In this document: piece after piece, positions 1 through 9,991 of the stretch | Layout of the letters: every line of letters starts with the position of its first letter | Position numbering within the stretch: position 1 is the first letter of the stretch | DNA from: a virus | Length of the DNA stretch: 43,406 bases | Virus record (IMG/VR): IMGVR_UViG_3300027710_000044 | Location: 1 to 43,406 of that record | Reading direction: 5' to 3' (one strand) | Program-made: the position numbers and the translations under genes | The notes under the pieces: model-generated | Told to the model about the DNA's origin: nothing | The model's input: the letters and a program-made list of their open reading frames with translations, nothing else | Database searches by the model: none

Positions 1-1152
1 TCTTGATACAGGGTCGCCGTTGTATGCAGTGAAATCTACATAGTCCGTGGAACCGTTAAGGTAGACAACTCTGCTTCCACCCTGTGAAGAACCAGAACCT
101 GTTACTGTCTGATTTTGAAAAATTGCAGAAGTGCTGCTGTTTTTTCTAATCTGGATGTTGTACTGATTTGTTGTTGTTCCAGCAGCAGTCCACCATGCGT
201 GAAGTGAAATGTTGTAGTAACCAGCAATTGTTGGCGTGAACTGTTTAGAGGTTGCATTCCACCAGTTGTTAGGGTCAATATCATCTACAAAAGAAATAAG
301 AACATCATTGGTGTTGCTTGCGATTGACTGGTCACCAGACAACTTTCCAGTAACAACAGTATCGGTTGCTGAAATGTTTGCACTTGGACCAGTTGCACCC
401 GTAGCGCCAGTCGCTCCAGTTGGTCCAGTTAGTCCAGTAGCGCCAGTTGGGCCTGGAACAGTTGAGTCTGCGCCGCTCGCACCAGTTGCTCCTGTAGGCC
501 CTGTTGCGCCAGTAGGACCAGTTGCTCCTTCTGCGGCGATTAATGTCCAGAATGTTCCCTCTGATGGAGTATCTCCTGTATTACCGCCATTGGAATTGAT
601 GCGATACCAAGTCTGTCCTTCGTAGGTTGCTATATCACCAACTGCGTATGACGCTCCAAGGTTATAAGCACCAGTAAAATTCCATAAAGCATCTGCCCCA
701 GTTGGGCCAGTGGCACCAGTGGCTCCAGCGGGTCCTGTCACGCCAGTAGGACCTGTCACACCAGTCGGACCAGTAGCGCCAGTTGGACCAGTCGCGCCTG
801 TTGCTCCCGCAGGACCTGTAGCACCCGTCGGACCAGCATCACCTGTATATGGAACAAACTTGGCACCATCAAAACGGAGAATCTGACCAGAGGAAGCACC
901 CGAAGTATCTACTTCAATCCCGTCAACAAAAAGAGCAGGGACTTTTAGAGTGTCGTCAGTCTTGAGGACATTTGCTTCGTCGCGATAGAGATTTACATCT
1001 CCGACTGCGGTTCCGTCACCCCAAACAAGGCGACCACCAGCCTGAACTTGAAGTCTTGCGTAGGTATCGCCGTCTACAAAAATCGTCAACCCATCAGAGC
1101 CAGCAGAAGACAACTGCTTGATTGTAATTGGGGTTATAAATTTTTGTGACAC
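1..1152 (-). CDS. Collagen-like tail fibre protein, C-terminus cut by window edge
   Basis: Open frame reading leftwards from a GTG at 1152 (GAGG just upstream) to the window edge with no stop; 384 codons are visible. Residues 1 to about 100 form a globular N-terminal part that probably anchors to the virion. Residues ~105-155 and ~207-258 are two blocks of Gly-X-Y triplets rich in GPTGAT, the collagen-like pattern of phage fibre shafts. Between them is a ~50-residue domain with a [16 protein letters not shown] stretch, like the small carbohydrate-binding or spacer domains found in fibres. From ~260 onward the sequence has the alternating beta pattern and F-x-P-x-x-A-G-Y-Y signature of a C1q/TNF-like trimeric head. 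It lies last in the tail operon, where receptor-binding proteins usually sit. Receptor binding is inferred from this position and architecture; the target is unknown. Confidence 0.8.
   Translation of the reverse strand, partial: MSQKFITPITIKQLSSAGSDGLTIFVDGDTYARLQVQAGGRLVWGDGTAVGDVNLYRDEANVLKTDDTLKVPALFVDGIEVDTSGASSGQILRFDGAKFVPYTGDAGPTGATGPAGATGATGPTGATGPTGVTGPTGVTGPAGATGATGPTGADALWNFTGAYNLGASYAVGDIATYEGQTWYRINSNGGNTGDTPSEGTFWTLIAAEGATGPTGATGPTGATGASGADSTVPGPTGATGLTGPTGATGATGATGPSANISATDTVVTGKLSGDQSIASNTNDVLISFVDDIDPNNWWNATSKQFTPTIAGYYNISLHAWWTAAGTTTNQYNIQIRKNSSTSAIFQNQTVTGSGSSQGGSRVVYLNGSTDYVDFTAYNGDPVSR
388..533 (-). repeat. Collagen-like Gly-X-Y coding repeat, block 2
   Basis: In-frame 9-bp-type repeats (GCTCCAGTTGGTCCAGT-like on the plus strand) encode GPTGAT triplets. 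They form the second shaft segment, just before the C1q-like domain. Such tracts are prone to recombinational length change. Confidence 0.85.
690..840 (-). repeat. Collagen-like Gly-X-Y coding repeat, block 1
   Basis: In-frame repeat encoding [13 protein letters not shown] triplets, residues ~105-155 of the fibre. It is separated from block 2 by a ~50-residue non-repetitive domain. Confidence 0.85.
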
Positions 1153-1194
1153 GACCTCAATCGCTTCCTACATTTTGCCCCTCAGGGCAGACTA

Positions 1195-2490
1195 TTAACC
1201 TGTTACTACGATATGGAAATCGTCAGAAGAGATTGTTCCGTTCATTGTAACAACAACAGCATCATTGCTTGAGCGAACAACATCACAGTTTACGGTCTCG
1301 CCAGTTGAAACTTGATAAACCTGAACAGTTACATTCTTTGTTCCAAAGTTGTGCGTAACGGTTGTGGTTGAAACACCAACTGAAGAAGCAGCACAAGCCT
1401 GGTGAACGACTCTTGCAAGAACTGCAACAGAAGTTGTCTGACCAGAAGTTGAGGTGCTTGCGAGGTTTGTACGAGCATCTGCTGCTGTTGAAGCACCAGT
1501 ACCACCGTCTGTGACGGCAACATCAGTGCCATTCCAAACACCAGTGGTGATTGTGCCAAGCGTTGTAATCGTGTTCTGACCAGCATATGTAGAAGCAATG
1601 TCTACAGCGTTTGCAGATACCGAAATACGGTCAGTCGTACCGACAACATCAATTGTGTTACCAGTCTTAGTGAGACCGTCACCAGCCGTGATTGAACCAG
1701 CACCAGAGAACTGTGCCCAGTTGATTGCGTCTGTTCCGACAGCAATCGCTCCGTTGCTTGTTACAACCCATCCAGAGTCGGCGTTGACAGTACCTTCTTC
1801 AACAAAAGTAAATGCTCCACCAGAAACTTCACCAGTGCCATCAAAGTCTGTTGCACGAACTGCTGCACCAGAAGCCTGGACAACATAGATACCGTTTTGA
1901 GATGCTGTTGCTTGGTCCTTAACAAGAACTCGGTTACCTTCAGCAAGGGTTACGGTAGTGTCAAGAGTGTCGCCAGCCTCAAGTCCTGTGGAAAGGTTGA
2001 CTGGTCCAGTTGTCGCTGCACGAACTGATTGCTTAACATCAAGACCTGCACGGGCTGCGTCTACATAGCCCTTTGTAGCAGCATGGGCAGCATCGGTTGG
2101 TTCGGCAACCTTGATATTGCCATTTGCGTCACGCTTGACCAACTTAGATGCTGTTGCATCTGATGTTGCCCCATTAAGGTCATTCCAGAATGCGGATGAA
2201 AGCAAACCAGCAGAGTCGGTATCTGCAACATTGAGAGTGAGGGTTACAACGCCATTGGACTCTGAAACAGTAAGGGCTTCAGCAATCCCTACGCCACCAC
2301 CAGAAGAGATGCTGTTTACAACCTTGCGCCATGCACCATTGCCATAGATTTCAATGCTGTCGGTAGTACTGTTGTAGTACATCCGACCTTCAAAGTTACC
2401 AGTGCTTGGGGCTGTGCCAAGAACTTCAAAGGTGGCGTTAACCAGTTGATTCTGGTTTAGGTCAATATTTGTGAGAAATTTAGTTGCCAT
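1195..2490 (-). CDS. Tail fibre-like structural protein with phage tail repeat module
   Basis: 431 residues, ATG start with GAGGG upstream. The first ~60 residues (FEGRMYYNSTTDSIEIYGNG) match the short beta module that starts many phage fibre proteins. At ~139-144 is an ATKGYV motif, also common in fibres. Residues ~153-262 are the module with G-N-R-V-L-V-K-D-Q and Q-N-G-I-Y-V-V, which recurs in many tail proteins and also occurs inside the neighbouring gpI-like protein. The C-terminal third is Ser/Thr/Gly/Val-rich beta sequence ending in a domain with VTHNFGTKNVTVQVY, which resembles the small C-terminal domains of tail spikes. It is probably a baseplate-attached fibre or fibre connector; the ligand is unknown. 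Confidence 0.75.
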   Translation of the reverse strand: MATKFLTNIDLNQNQLVNATFEVLGTAPSTGNFEGRMYYNSTTDSIEIYGNGAWRKVVNSISSGGGVGIAEALTVSESNGVVTLTLNVADTDSAGLLSSAFWNDLNGATSDATASKLVKRDANGNIKVAEPTDAAHAATKGYVDAARAGLDVKQSVRAATTGPVNLSTGLEAGDTLDTTVTLAEGNRVLVKDQATASQNGIYVVQASGAAVRATDFDGTGEVSGGAFTFVEEGTVNADSGWVVTSNGAIAVGTDAINWAQFSGAGSITAGDGLTKTGNTIDVVGTTDRISVSANAVDIASTYAGQNTITTLGTITTGVWNGTDVAVTDGGTGASTAADARTNLASTSTSGQTTSVAVLARVVHQACAASSVGVSTTTVTHNFGTKNVTVQVYQVSTGETVNCDVVRSSNDAVVVTMNGTISSDDFHIVVTG

Positions 2491-2502
2491 TGGCCCTCGC
2501 CT

Positions 2503-2817
2503 TTAAGTTAGATATGCGTATCCAGAGAACGGCACCGTGAAAGAAACTGTCACCTGTGTCGTACTGTCATATTGTACTTCACCAAAGACTGCTGTTTTTG
2601 CAGAATCAACAATGGACACAGATGGGTAGCCACCAAGGGTATGGGTGATTACCCATTCAGCAGACGCAACACCTTGAGTGTGGATATGCCTTCTTGAACT
2701 TGACGAACTTGGTGAAGTTGAACGAACAACAACTATATTTGGTGAGTCTTGGTCAACAGTTACCCTATTAGGAGTATCTTGATAAACATTGACGTTGTTT
2801 GGAACTGAATTACTCAT
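2503..2817 (-). CDS. Small virion protein with fibre-type C-terminal beta domain
   Basis: 104 residues. Its ATG overlaps the stop of the upstream gene as ATGA, so the two are translationally coupled. Residues 1-45 are polar, with two copies of a V-D-Q-D-S/P-N type motif and a serine cluster. Residues ~48-104 form a compact beta domain with W-V-I-T-H-T-L-G-G-Y-P-S-V and ending S-G-Y-A-Y-L. This domain occurs at the ends of fibre and tail proteins in many phages, so a small baseplate or fibre accessory is likely. No enzymatic motif is visible. Confidence 0.65.
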   Translation of the reverse strand: MSNSVPNNVNVYQDTPNRVTVDQDSPNIVVVRSTSPSSSSSRRHIHTQGVASAEWVITHTLGGYPSVSIVDSAKTAVFGEVQYDSTTQVTVSFTVPFSGYAYLT

Positions 2818-3179
2818 CTAGTTACCTCTAGCGACAACGTAAATGTTCCTTGAATAACTCTAGAAACATTGCCAGAGTCATCAATTATTTCTAGGTCGTA
2901 CACGCCGCTTGAGGTTAAAGCAGACGTATCTGCAGCGCTTATAACTATAGTTATAACTCCATCAGGCTCATTAAGAGATATGCGACCATTTTCTGTAGTC
3001 AGAGTAATTAAAGGGCTAGTTGACTCTACTGTTCTACGAACTTGCATTCTTGCGGTGTGGTCAGTAAGCGGATACGGCTCAAAGACCTCTGGGTCTTCTG
3101 CGCTTGGCTGCTCAATGGCTATGACGCGCGTAAAAGTAACACCTTGCTCACAGAGTATGTTGTAATTTCCTGCAATCAT
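2814..3179 (-). CDS. Beta-rich virion-associated protein of the fibre cluster
   Basis: 121 residues, ATG start with AAGGTGG upstream. The sequence is beta-rich, with A-R-M-Q-V-R-R in the middle, then L-T-T-E-N-G-R-I and an S-G-V-Y-D-L-E-I-I-D-D-S-G-N-V-S-R-V-I-Q-G pattern near the end. This layout resembles the Ig/BppU-like domains that many phages encode beside tail fibre genes. It sits between the gpI-like baseplate protein and small fibre proteins, overlapping the latter by 4 nt. A role as connector or fibre chaperone is possible, but only the virion-cluster association is well supported. Confidence 0.6.
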   Translation of the reverse strand: MIAGNYNILCEQGVTFTRVIAIEQPSAEDPEVFEPYPLTDHTARMQVRRTVESTSPLITLTTENGRISLNEPDGVITIVISAADTSALTSSGVYDLEIIDDSGNVSRVIQGTFTLSLEVTR

Positions 3180-3224
3180 GTGACCACCTTAAAACCTCTT
3201 ATATATTGTGCCTTATAACAATGG

Positions 3225-4832
3225 CTACAAGGTGGCAGTACCGAGAACTCCGAATGTGCCGCTACCAAGAGTCAATGTAAATTCATCAACAATCGTATGA
3301 TAAATCTTGTACCCCATTGGCTTTGCTTCTGCCACAACACTTAACACATTAGGTGAACCAGCAAAACTAGAAAAATTTATTGCTGTAGAGCCAATAGTGA
3401 TATTTCCAGTAGTAGAAACTTCAAAAGACTTGTCACCGTTTGTGTCGCCTTGAGTGACGTACCATACTGCGCCTTGTTTAATTTCTCCTGTCGTACCATT
3501 CCATCCAGTGTCAAAGTCTGTAGACCTAGATGCCGCTCCAGAAGCAACGACTGTATAGACGCCGTTTTGTGACTGTGTTGATTGATTCTTTAAAAGAACT
3601 TTATTGCCCGTCACAAGAGTTACTCCGTCAATAATGTCGCCATTTTCAAGACCGCTAGAAATATTTACATTTGCAGTAGAGGCTGCTACCACTTTTCCTC
3701 TGTAGTCAACATCTGGCGTTTCCGAACCTAAAGTTGTAATTCTTATGTTCCAAGGATTTGCTCCGCTTCCAGCGTCATATCTTTGGCTAACAGATACTGT
3801 TTTTTCGCCAGTTAGAACAAACTGTGCAGCGGCTCTTAATGAACCTTGAGTCCCAGAACCGCGTCCGTAAATGGCTGGATAAAGTTGAGCAATTCTGTAT
3901 GCTTCAGTATCGGTTATTATCTCCGTATTGTTTGCATCGTATAACTGCTTAGTTACTTGACGACCAGAAAACTGAGCAAGCCAATCAAGATTTTCATCTC
4001 TAACATTGTTGTAGTCAGTAAGCCTGCTTCTTGTTCCTATGTCGGCAGCACTAAAGTTGGCAGGTAATTCAGATTTTTCATATTGAAACCATTCGGAGTA
4101 CTGAAACATACTGTCTGCTATTCCATCTGTAAGTACATCAACAAGTCTAAAGAATGGCCAAGTTGGGTCTAGTTCATTTGAGTCATAACTTTCAAAAAAA
4201 TTAGGTATATAAGGTCTTATGTTTTGAATAACCGGATTATTTGCCCAAGCCGAGTCATTCACCAAGTTTGGCGTAGAAAGATATATTGTTGAAAGAGGTG
4301 TAGGCACAACTCCTGGGTTAGCCAATTGGTCAAAATTTGGGTCAAAGTTTGGGCTGTGGTTTGAAATAGTTACGGTTATGCCGTATGCGTCAACACCGTC
4401 TTCCAGTCCTGTAACCGTCAACACATTTGACCTTACTGCATCCCAAGAGCCACCAACAAGGTTTCTTATATTTGGTTCACCGCATCCATCGTTAGAGTTG
4501 CAAATCAATGCAGACACCTGAGGATTGCCTAAGTTGCAATTTAATACAGAAGTAAAAACAAATCTTTGACCTATATCTTCAATTTCAAATGGAGTTGTTT
4601 CTGTGTCGAAATCAAGTCTTAAAGTTATAGGCTCTTTGTTAATTGGATTTATTTTTAAAACGTAATGAGAACTACAAAAAAAGTTTTCACCAGAAACAAT
4701 TAATGAACCGTTTCCACTTGATATATACCATCCAGAATTTGTATTTGTATCAAGAATATTAACAGAATCCAAAGAAACAAAATTGTACGCCCTTAAAGAC
4801 TGATAATCATTAAGTCTTTGAATTGTTTTCAT
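3225..4832 (-). CDS. Baseplate protein, P2 gpI-like, with an inserted fibre-type module
   Basis: 535 residues; its ATG overlaps the stop of the J-like gene (ATGA). Residues ~215-365 look like the tail protein I family of P2-like contractile tails: D-P-T-W-P-F-F-R-L-V-D, N-V-R-D-E-N-L-D-W-L-A-Q-F-S-G, then A-Q-L-Y-P-A-I-Y-G-R-G-S-G-T and N-P-W-N-I-R-I-T-T. Residues ~378-492 are the module with G-N-K-V-L-L-K-N-Q and S-Q-N-G-V-Y-T-V that is also in the fibre-like protein at 1195-2490. After it the gpI-like sequence seems to resume (A-E-A-K-P-M-G-Y-K-I-Y-H). The N-terminal ~200 residues are a separate beta-rich domain. It is expected to sit at the baseplate periphery with J and carry fibres. Confidence 0.8.
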   Translation of the reverse strand: MKTIQRLNDYQSLRAYNFVSLDSVNILDTNTNSGWYISSGNGSLIVSGENFFCSSHYVLKINPINKEPITLRLDFDTETTPFEIEDIGQRFVFTSVLNCNLGNPQVSALICNSNDGCGEPNIRNLVGGSWDAVRSNVLTVTGLEDGVDAYGITVTISNHSPNFDPNFDQLANPGVVPTPLSTIYLSTPNLVNDSAWANNPVIQNIRPYIPNFFESYDSNELDPTWPFFRLVDVLTDGIADSMFQYSEWFQYEKSELPANFSAADIGTRSRLTDYNNVRDENLDWLAQFSGRQVTKQLYDANNTEIITDTEAYRIAQLYPAIYGRGSGTQGSLRAAAQFVLTGEKTVSVSQRYDAGSGANPWNIRITTLGSETPDVDYRGKVVAASTANVNISSGLENGDIIDGVTLVTGNKVLLKNQSTQSQNGVYTVVASGAASRSTDFDTGWNGTTGEIKQGAVWYVTQGDTNGDKSFEVSTTGNITIGSTAINFSSFAGSPNVLSVVAEAKPMGYKIYHTIVDEFTLTLGSGTFGVLGTATL

Positions 4833-6037
4833 TGCAACGCTACCGAATTAAGTGTTAAGACGATGTCGTCAAAAGAAATAGAAGGAAGCGAGCCCTTAAA
4901 TACGTAGTCAATATTTCCAGCAACATCATTTGAGCCGTAAGTAGCAGATTTGGGTTCTACGGATAGTTCTGTCATATAAACAACACCACGAACGCCAGAA
5001 ATTATTCCATAAAATTCAGAAAGTTTAATACCGTCTGAAAATCTATAATTTTCAGGAGAAAAATAAGAAGACAAAGCAGATTTAACATTATTTGCTATTA
5101 CCGCTGATTCGTAATCGGACGAATAAGCAATAGATGCTGTTACGTCAAGTTCTACAAGATTTACATTGTTAATCCCTATTTCCAGGCCAGCAACGGTTTT
5201 TTCTTGAATATCAATAAGCAAATCTGTTTTTAGTTCTGGAGAAACAAAATCGCCAATACCATAAACAAATATAGTCACATAACCTACTTCATCCGGGTCA
5301 TCTAACTCAAGGTCGCCATCTGGGTCTGTAAGGTCGTAAGTTTTTGAACGAGAAACTATATTTCCATATCCAGACGCTATAAATGAATCAACTTGAGATG
5401 CTTTTGCAAAAGAAGAAGAAAGCGAACCAAGATAGTTAACAGACCTTGTTAAATATTCAATTTCAGTTTCAGGGTTAGTTCCAGAAGTTACTATTGATTC
5501 AAGTTCTGCTTGAAGAATATCTGTTGTTGGTGTTTCAATTTCTAAAAGAGTTCCAACTGCCAAAGGGATAGTTAATCCAATTTCAAGAGATTGTGCTTCA
5601 ACACTGCCATATGGAAGCGGGTCTTCAATATCAACTGCTGCAATTATTAGTTCTTCAGTAGTTTCAAAGTAAAGAGCACTTCTTTCGCCCAAAAACTCAA
5701 ATTCATATCTGACCACTGTTCCTTGAGGAACTACTGCTCCATCTGTTGTTGTAGAAGTAAATTTAATATCTGCAATAGTTTTTGAGCCATCATCTAAAAT
5801 AACGCCCATCATCCCAACAAGACCAGCCATCAATCTGTCAGGAATTCTATTTATAGCGGCAATATTTAATCCGCTTACATATGAAACAGCCTGCAGTATT
5901 GCATCTTCAGGAGTTCCCTGACGAGGTTGAAATTCTGGTAAAGCAACTCGTGCGTAATCTATTGCGTCTAAATATATTGCCGTTGGTGAAGAGTCAAACG
6001 GTGTAAGCGATACATATTGAGAAAAATTTATTGGCAT
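4829..6037 (-). CDS. Baseplate J-like wedge protein
   Basis: 402 residues, a typical length for the baseplate J/gp47-like family. Recognisable stretches are the early R-Q-G-T-P-E-D-A-I-L-Q-A, the central G-A-V-V-P-Q-G-T-V-V, the N-Y-L-G-S-L-S-S region followed by Q-V-D-S-F-I-A-S-G-Y-G-N-I, and a C-terminal beta domain with G-I-I-S-G-V-R-G-V-V-Y. ATG start with GAGG seven bases upstream. It lies between the gp25-like and gpI-like genes, the standard W-J-I order of contractile tails. With those two proteins it should form the wedges around the hub. Confidence 0.88.
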   Translation of the reverse strand: MPINFSQYVSLTPFDSSPTAIYLDAIDYARVALPEFQPRQGTPEDAILQAVSYVSGLNIAAINRIPDRLMAGLVGMMGVILDDGSKTIADIKFTSTTTDGAVVPQGTVVRYEFEFLGERSALYFETTEELIIAAVDIEDPLPYGSVEAQSLEIGLTIPLAVGTLLEIETPTTDILQAELESIVTSGTNPETEIEYLTRSVNYLGSLSSSFAKASQVDSFIASGYGNIVSRSKTYDLTDPDGDLELDDPDEVGYVTIFVYGIGDFVSPELKTDLLIDIQEKTVAGLEIGINNVNLVELDVTASIAYSSDYESAVIANNVKSALSSYFSPENYRFSDGIKLSEFYGIISGVRGVVYMTELSVEPKSATYGSNDVAGNIDYVFKGSLPSISFDDIVLTLNSVALQ

Positions 6038-6038
6038 T

Positions 6039-6335
6039 TTATGTCCTCACTCGGAAATCAAATTCTACGTTAAGCGAGCCGTCTTCTCTCAGTGAAGGAT
6101 TTATCCCAACAATTTCAACTTCGGGCAAAAATCTTGCTGCATTAATAACAAAATCTATCGGTTCTATGGATATGAAAGTAGGGTCCAGTACACCAAAGTC
6201 TGGTGTTATTGGGTGTTCTCCAACTTCTGTTAATAAACTAAATGTAAGTATTTGTCTATAGTATTCATAACTTCCTTCGGGCAATGTCTTTATACGACCT
6301 GAAGTAAATTTTATTGGAAAAGAAAGACAGTCCAT
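6039..6335 (-). CDS. gp25/gpW-like baseplate wedge protein
   Basis: 98 residues from the ATG at 6335; a TTG two codons earlier at 6341 would add M-N. I prefer the ATG, with GGGA about 9 bases upstream. Family features are I-L-T-F-S-L-L-T-E-V-G-E-H-P followed by D-F-G-V-L-D-P, the conserved core of gp25-like lysozyme-related wedge proteins, then a beta C-terminus ending in V-E-F-D-F-R-V. In contractile tails this protein joins the sheath to the wedge and triggers contraction. It ends just before the J-like gene. Confidence 0.85.
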   Translation of the reverse strand: MDCLSFPIKFTSGRIKTLPEGSYEYYRQILTFSLLTEVGEHPITPDFGVLDPTFISIEPIDFVINAARFLPEVEIVGINPSLREDGSLNVEFDFRVRT

Positions 6336-6355
6336 ATTCAATTATCCCACAGCAT

Positions 6356-6703
6356 TTATGCAATGTCCATAAACATAATAATTTTAATATCTCTTGATTC
6401 ATTAGAAATTTCTTGAACAACTTCCGCTGAAACATCAGTAGAAGCCTGTTGAGCAAGATGCCCGATTACGTACATCTCTTCTGTTCCACCGCCGACATTA
6501 GCACACAACACACGATTGCCTTCAGAAATTTGAAATCCGCTAATAGTGTTGACAACCTGCATTGGACCGACGGTATTTGAAAGTTTTGGTATGTATACGT
6601 AAACCTTGTTATTTGGCAATACACGCTTAACAACTCCAAGATATATTCCATCTGCTCTTGTTGGATGCGACGAGGCTTTTGTCCTATTGACTCCTACTAT
6701 CAT
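6356..6703 (-). CDS. OB-fold baseplate spike/puncturing protein
   Basis: 115 residues from the ATG at 6703, which overlaps the stop of the hub gene as TAATG; an upstream GTG at 6712 is possible. The pattern G-I-Y-L-G-V-V-K-R, then K-V-Y-V-Y-I-P-K-L, G-P-M-Q-V-V and G-N-R-V-L-C-A-N-V-G-G-G fits the five-stranded OB fold at the start of gpV/gp5-type spikes. The expected C-terminal beta-helix needle is missing: the protein ends after a short polar tail. It is therefore either a short spike collar or needs a partner. It sits between the hub and gp25-like genes, as in P2-type tails. Confidence 0.65.
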   Translation of the reverse strand: MIVGVNRTKASSHPTRADGIYLGVVKRVLPNNKVYVYIPKLSNTVGPMQVVNTISGFQISEGNRVLCANVGGGTEEMYVIGHLAQQASTDVSAEVVQEISNESRDIKIIMFMDIA

Positions 6704-8391
6704 TAAAAACACCTATTCCTATCGGGAATTACTGCAGCGCCAGACCAAACTTCTTTTCCATTCGAAGGAAATCTTTTTAAAACTGTCAACATTTGTGCTT
6801 GAATAAGTACATACATGTAAGCGTTGACTTTATCTAGTCCTGCTGTTTGATAAAAAATTCCATGATGAATTGACTCAGATTCGTATTTATCTATTGCTTC
6901 TGATTCGCTAAGTTCTATAACTGTTCCATCAACACAAAATAAACGCTCAAGAATAACATAAGCATTAAATGTTTGCTCTTCATAAATAAATGTTGTTGAG
7001 TGATAAAACATTGACAAAGTTCTACACTTGGTTAATGTTTCAGTTTTATATGTAGAAGGAAGCAAAGGTCTATTCCACATATCTATATTTCCAGCCTGTA
7101 AAAAATTGTTTCTGTCTATTAAAGAAGCAGCACTAAGAAGAGGTTTTGGAACTATTAATTTTATTTCTTCTTTTAATGTTGGGTGAGAAGCAAGTCTTCT
7201 TGAGTTAGGTAATCTTGCTTTTGTTTGTTCTCCGATAGGAAATGGTGTTGTTCCAACTGGAATTTGAGTTGGTTGCGTGTCGTTGTAGTTAGGCATTCCT
7301 ATTGAAGATGTACCCATAATATTGCTTTTAGTAGAAAAATATTCGCTGTTAACTATTTTTCCAATAGGAAGAGGTTTTATTTTTATCTTTCCATTTACTT
7401 CAAGTCTTTCAGGTGTTCTAAACTGAACAGAAACAGGGTCAGTTAACTGTTCTTCAAAATTAACACTTGTAATCAAATAGTATTTTTGCATATGCGGAAT
7501 ATTGTTTATTCGTATAGTCATACCTGGCCGCAAGCCAACACCATTGTCTCTATGAACGGTTGCAGAACCCTCTGTCTCCATTGGGTCGTTTTCGCCTTTT
7601 GTCAATTGAGGCATAGAAAGAATTTCAAATCGTTTTTTTGAATCTTCTGTTCCAGGGTATTCAAATGGAATAAAATGTTTATTTGGTTGAAGTTTTACTG
7701 TTTTGTCTTTGTTCAAAACAGGTTTTCCTTTTTTATCAAGTACAGGTTTTCCCTGCAACCTAGAAGTACCCCATTTATATAAAAACCATTTTTGTGTGCC
7801 AAAATACAGCGTTCCGTCAACAACAAAAACAACGTATTGCGACTCGCCAGCAATATTTGTTATTCTGTCCCACACAGAATCTTGTTGTCCTGTTCCTGAG
7901 TTTTTTGAACCTGCTTTAACTTTTGTGCTTTTTTCTCCAACAAATTTTAATCCATATTTGATTGCAGCGCGTCTTACAAATTCATATCCAGAGCCACTTA
8001 TGTTTCCGGGTTTTTTATCTCTTTTCATTTGCTGAATTGCTTTTGGCATTGCTTCTAGGGTATATACCGGAGATGCACCAGCATCCCCCTGTGAAACACT
8101 CACTCTACTAATTTCATAAACGTGTCGTATTCTTGAAAATAAAGGGTATATATCTGGTTCTATAGTTAATGTTTCAACAGGCCTTATTGCAGTTGTTTCG
8201 TAAACAACGTCTCTACCAACTATAAAATAACTGTTTGAACCCATCTCAAGACCTGGGTCAACTATTTTTATGGTTAGTTGAGCGGCCATGTCCATTGAAT
8301 AACTAACACTCACGCTCAAAATATTTTGAGCAACAACAGACATTTGTTTTTTAGTTAAATCACCTATTTGTAAAGAATCAGAAGTAAACAT
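6703..8391 (-). CDS. Tail hub protein (gpD / XkdQ-like)
   Basis: 562 residues. The N-terminal ~330 residues have the beta-rich character of hub proteins: V-S-V-S-Y-S-M-D-M-A-A-Q-L-T-I-K-I-V-D early on, a helical F-V-R-R-A-A-I-K-Y-G-L-K-F segment followed by S-V-W-D-R-I-T-N-I-A, and R-P-G-M-T-I-R-I-N-N-I-P before a beta strand with Y-L-I-T-S-V-N-F. This matches the XkdQ/YqbQ/gpD group that forms the trimeric hub below the tube. Residues ~330-562 are an extra C-terminal region with no recognised catalytic motif, unusually long for a simple hub. It follows the GS-linker protein by 2 nt and is coupled to the spike gene. Confidence 0.7.
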   Translation of the reverse strand: MFTSDSLQIGDLTKKQMSVVAQNILSVSVSYSMDMAAQLTIKIVDPGLEMGSNSYFIVGRDVVYETTAIRPVETLTIEPDIYPLFSRIRHVYEISRVSVSQGDAGASPVYTLEAMPKAIQQMKRDKKPGNISGSGYEFVRRAAIKYGLKFVGEKSTKVKAGSKNSGTGQQDSVWDRITNIAGESQYVVFVVDGTLYFGTQKWFLYKWGTSRLQGKPVLDKKGKPVLNKDKTVKLQPNKHFIPFEYPGTEDSKKRFEILSMPQLTKGENDPMETEGSATVHRDNGVGLRPGMTIRINNIPHMQKYYLITSVNFEEQLTDPVSVQFRTPERLEVNGKIKIKPLPIGKIVNSEYFSTKSNIMGTSSIGMPNYNDTQPTQIPVGTTPFPIGEQTKARLPNSRRLASHPTLKEEIKLIVPKPLLSAASLIDRNNFLQAGNIDMWNRPLLPSTYKTETLTKCRTLSMFYHSTTFIYEEQTFNAYVILERLFCVDGTVIELSESEAIDKYESESIHHGIFYQTAGLDKVNAYMYVLIQAQMLTVLKRFPSNGKEVWSGAAVIPDRNRCF

Positions 8392-8393
8392 GT

Positions 8394-9989
<1,596 letters not shown>

Positions 9990-9991
9990 GA

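Noticed and set aside
1167-1182. GCCC-ctca-GGGC inverted repeat between the two fibre genes as terminator
   Set aside because: Only a 4-bp stem and no T-run on the minus strand; not enough to call a terminator.
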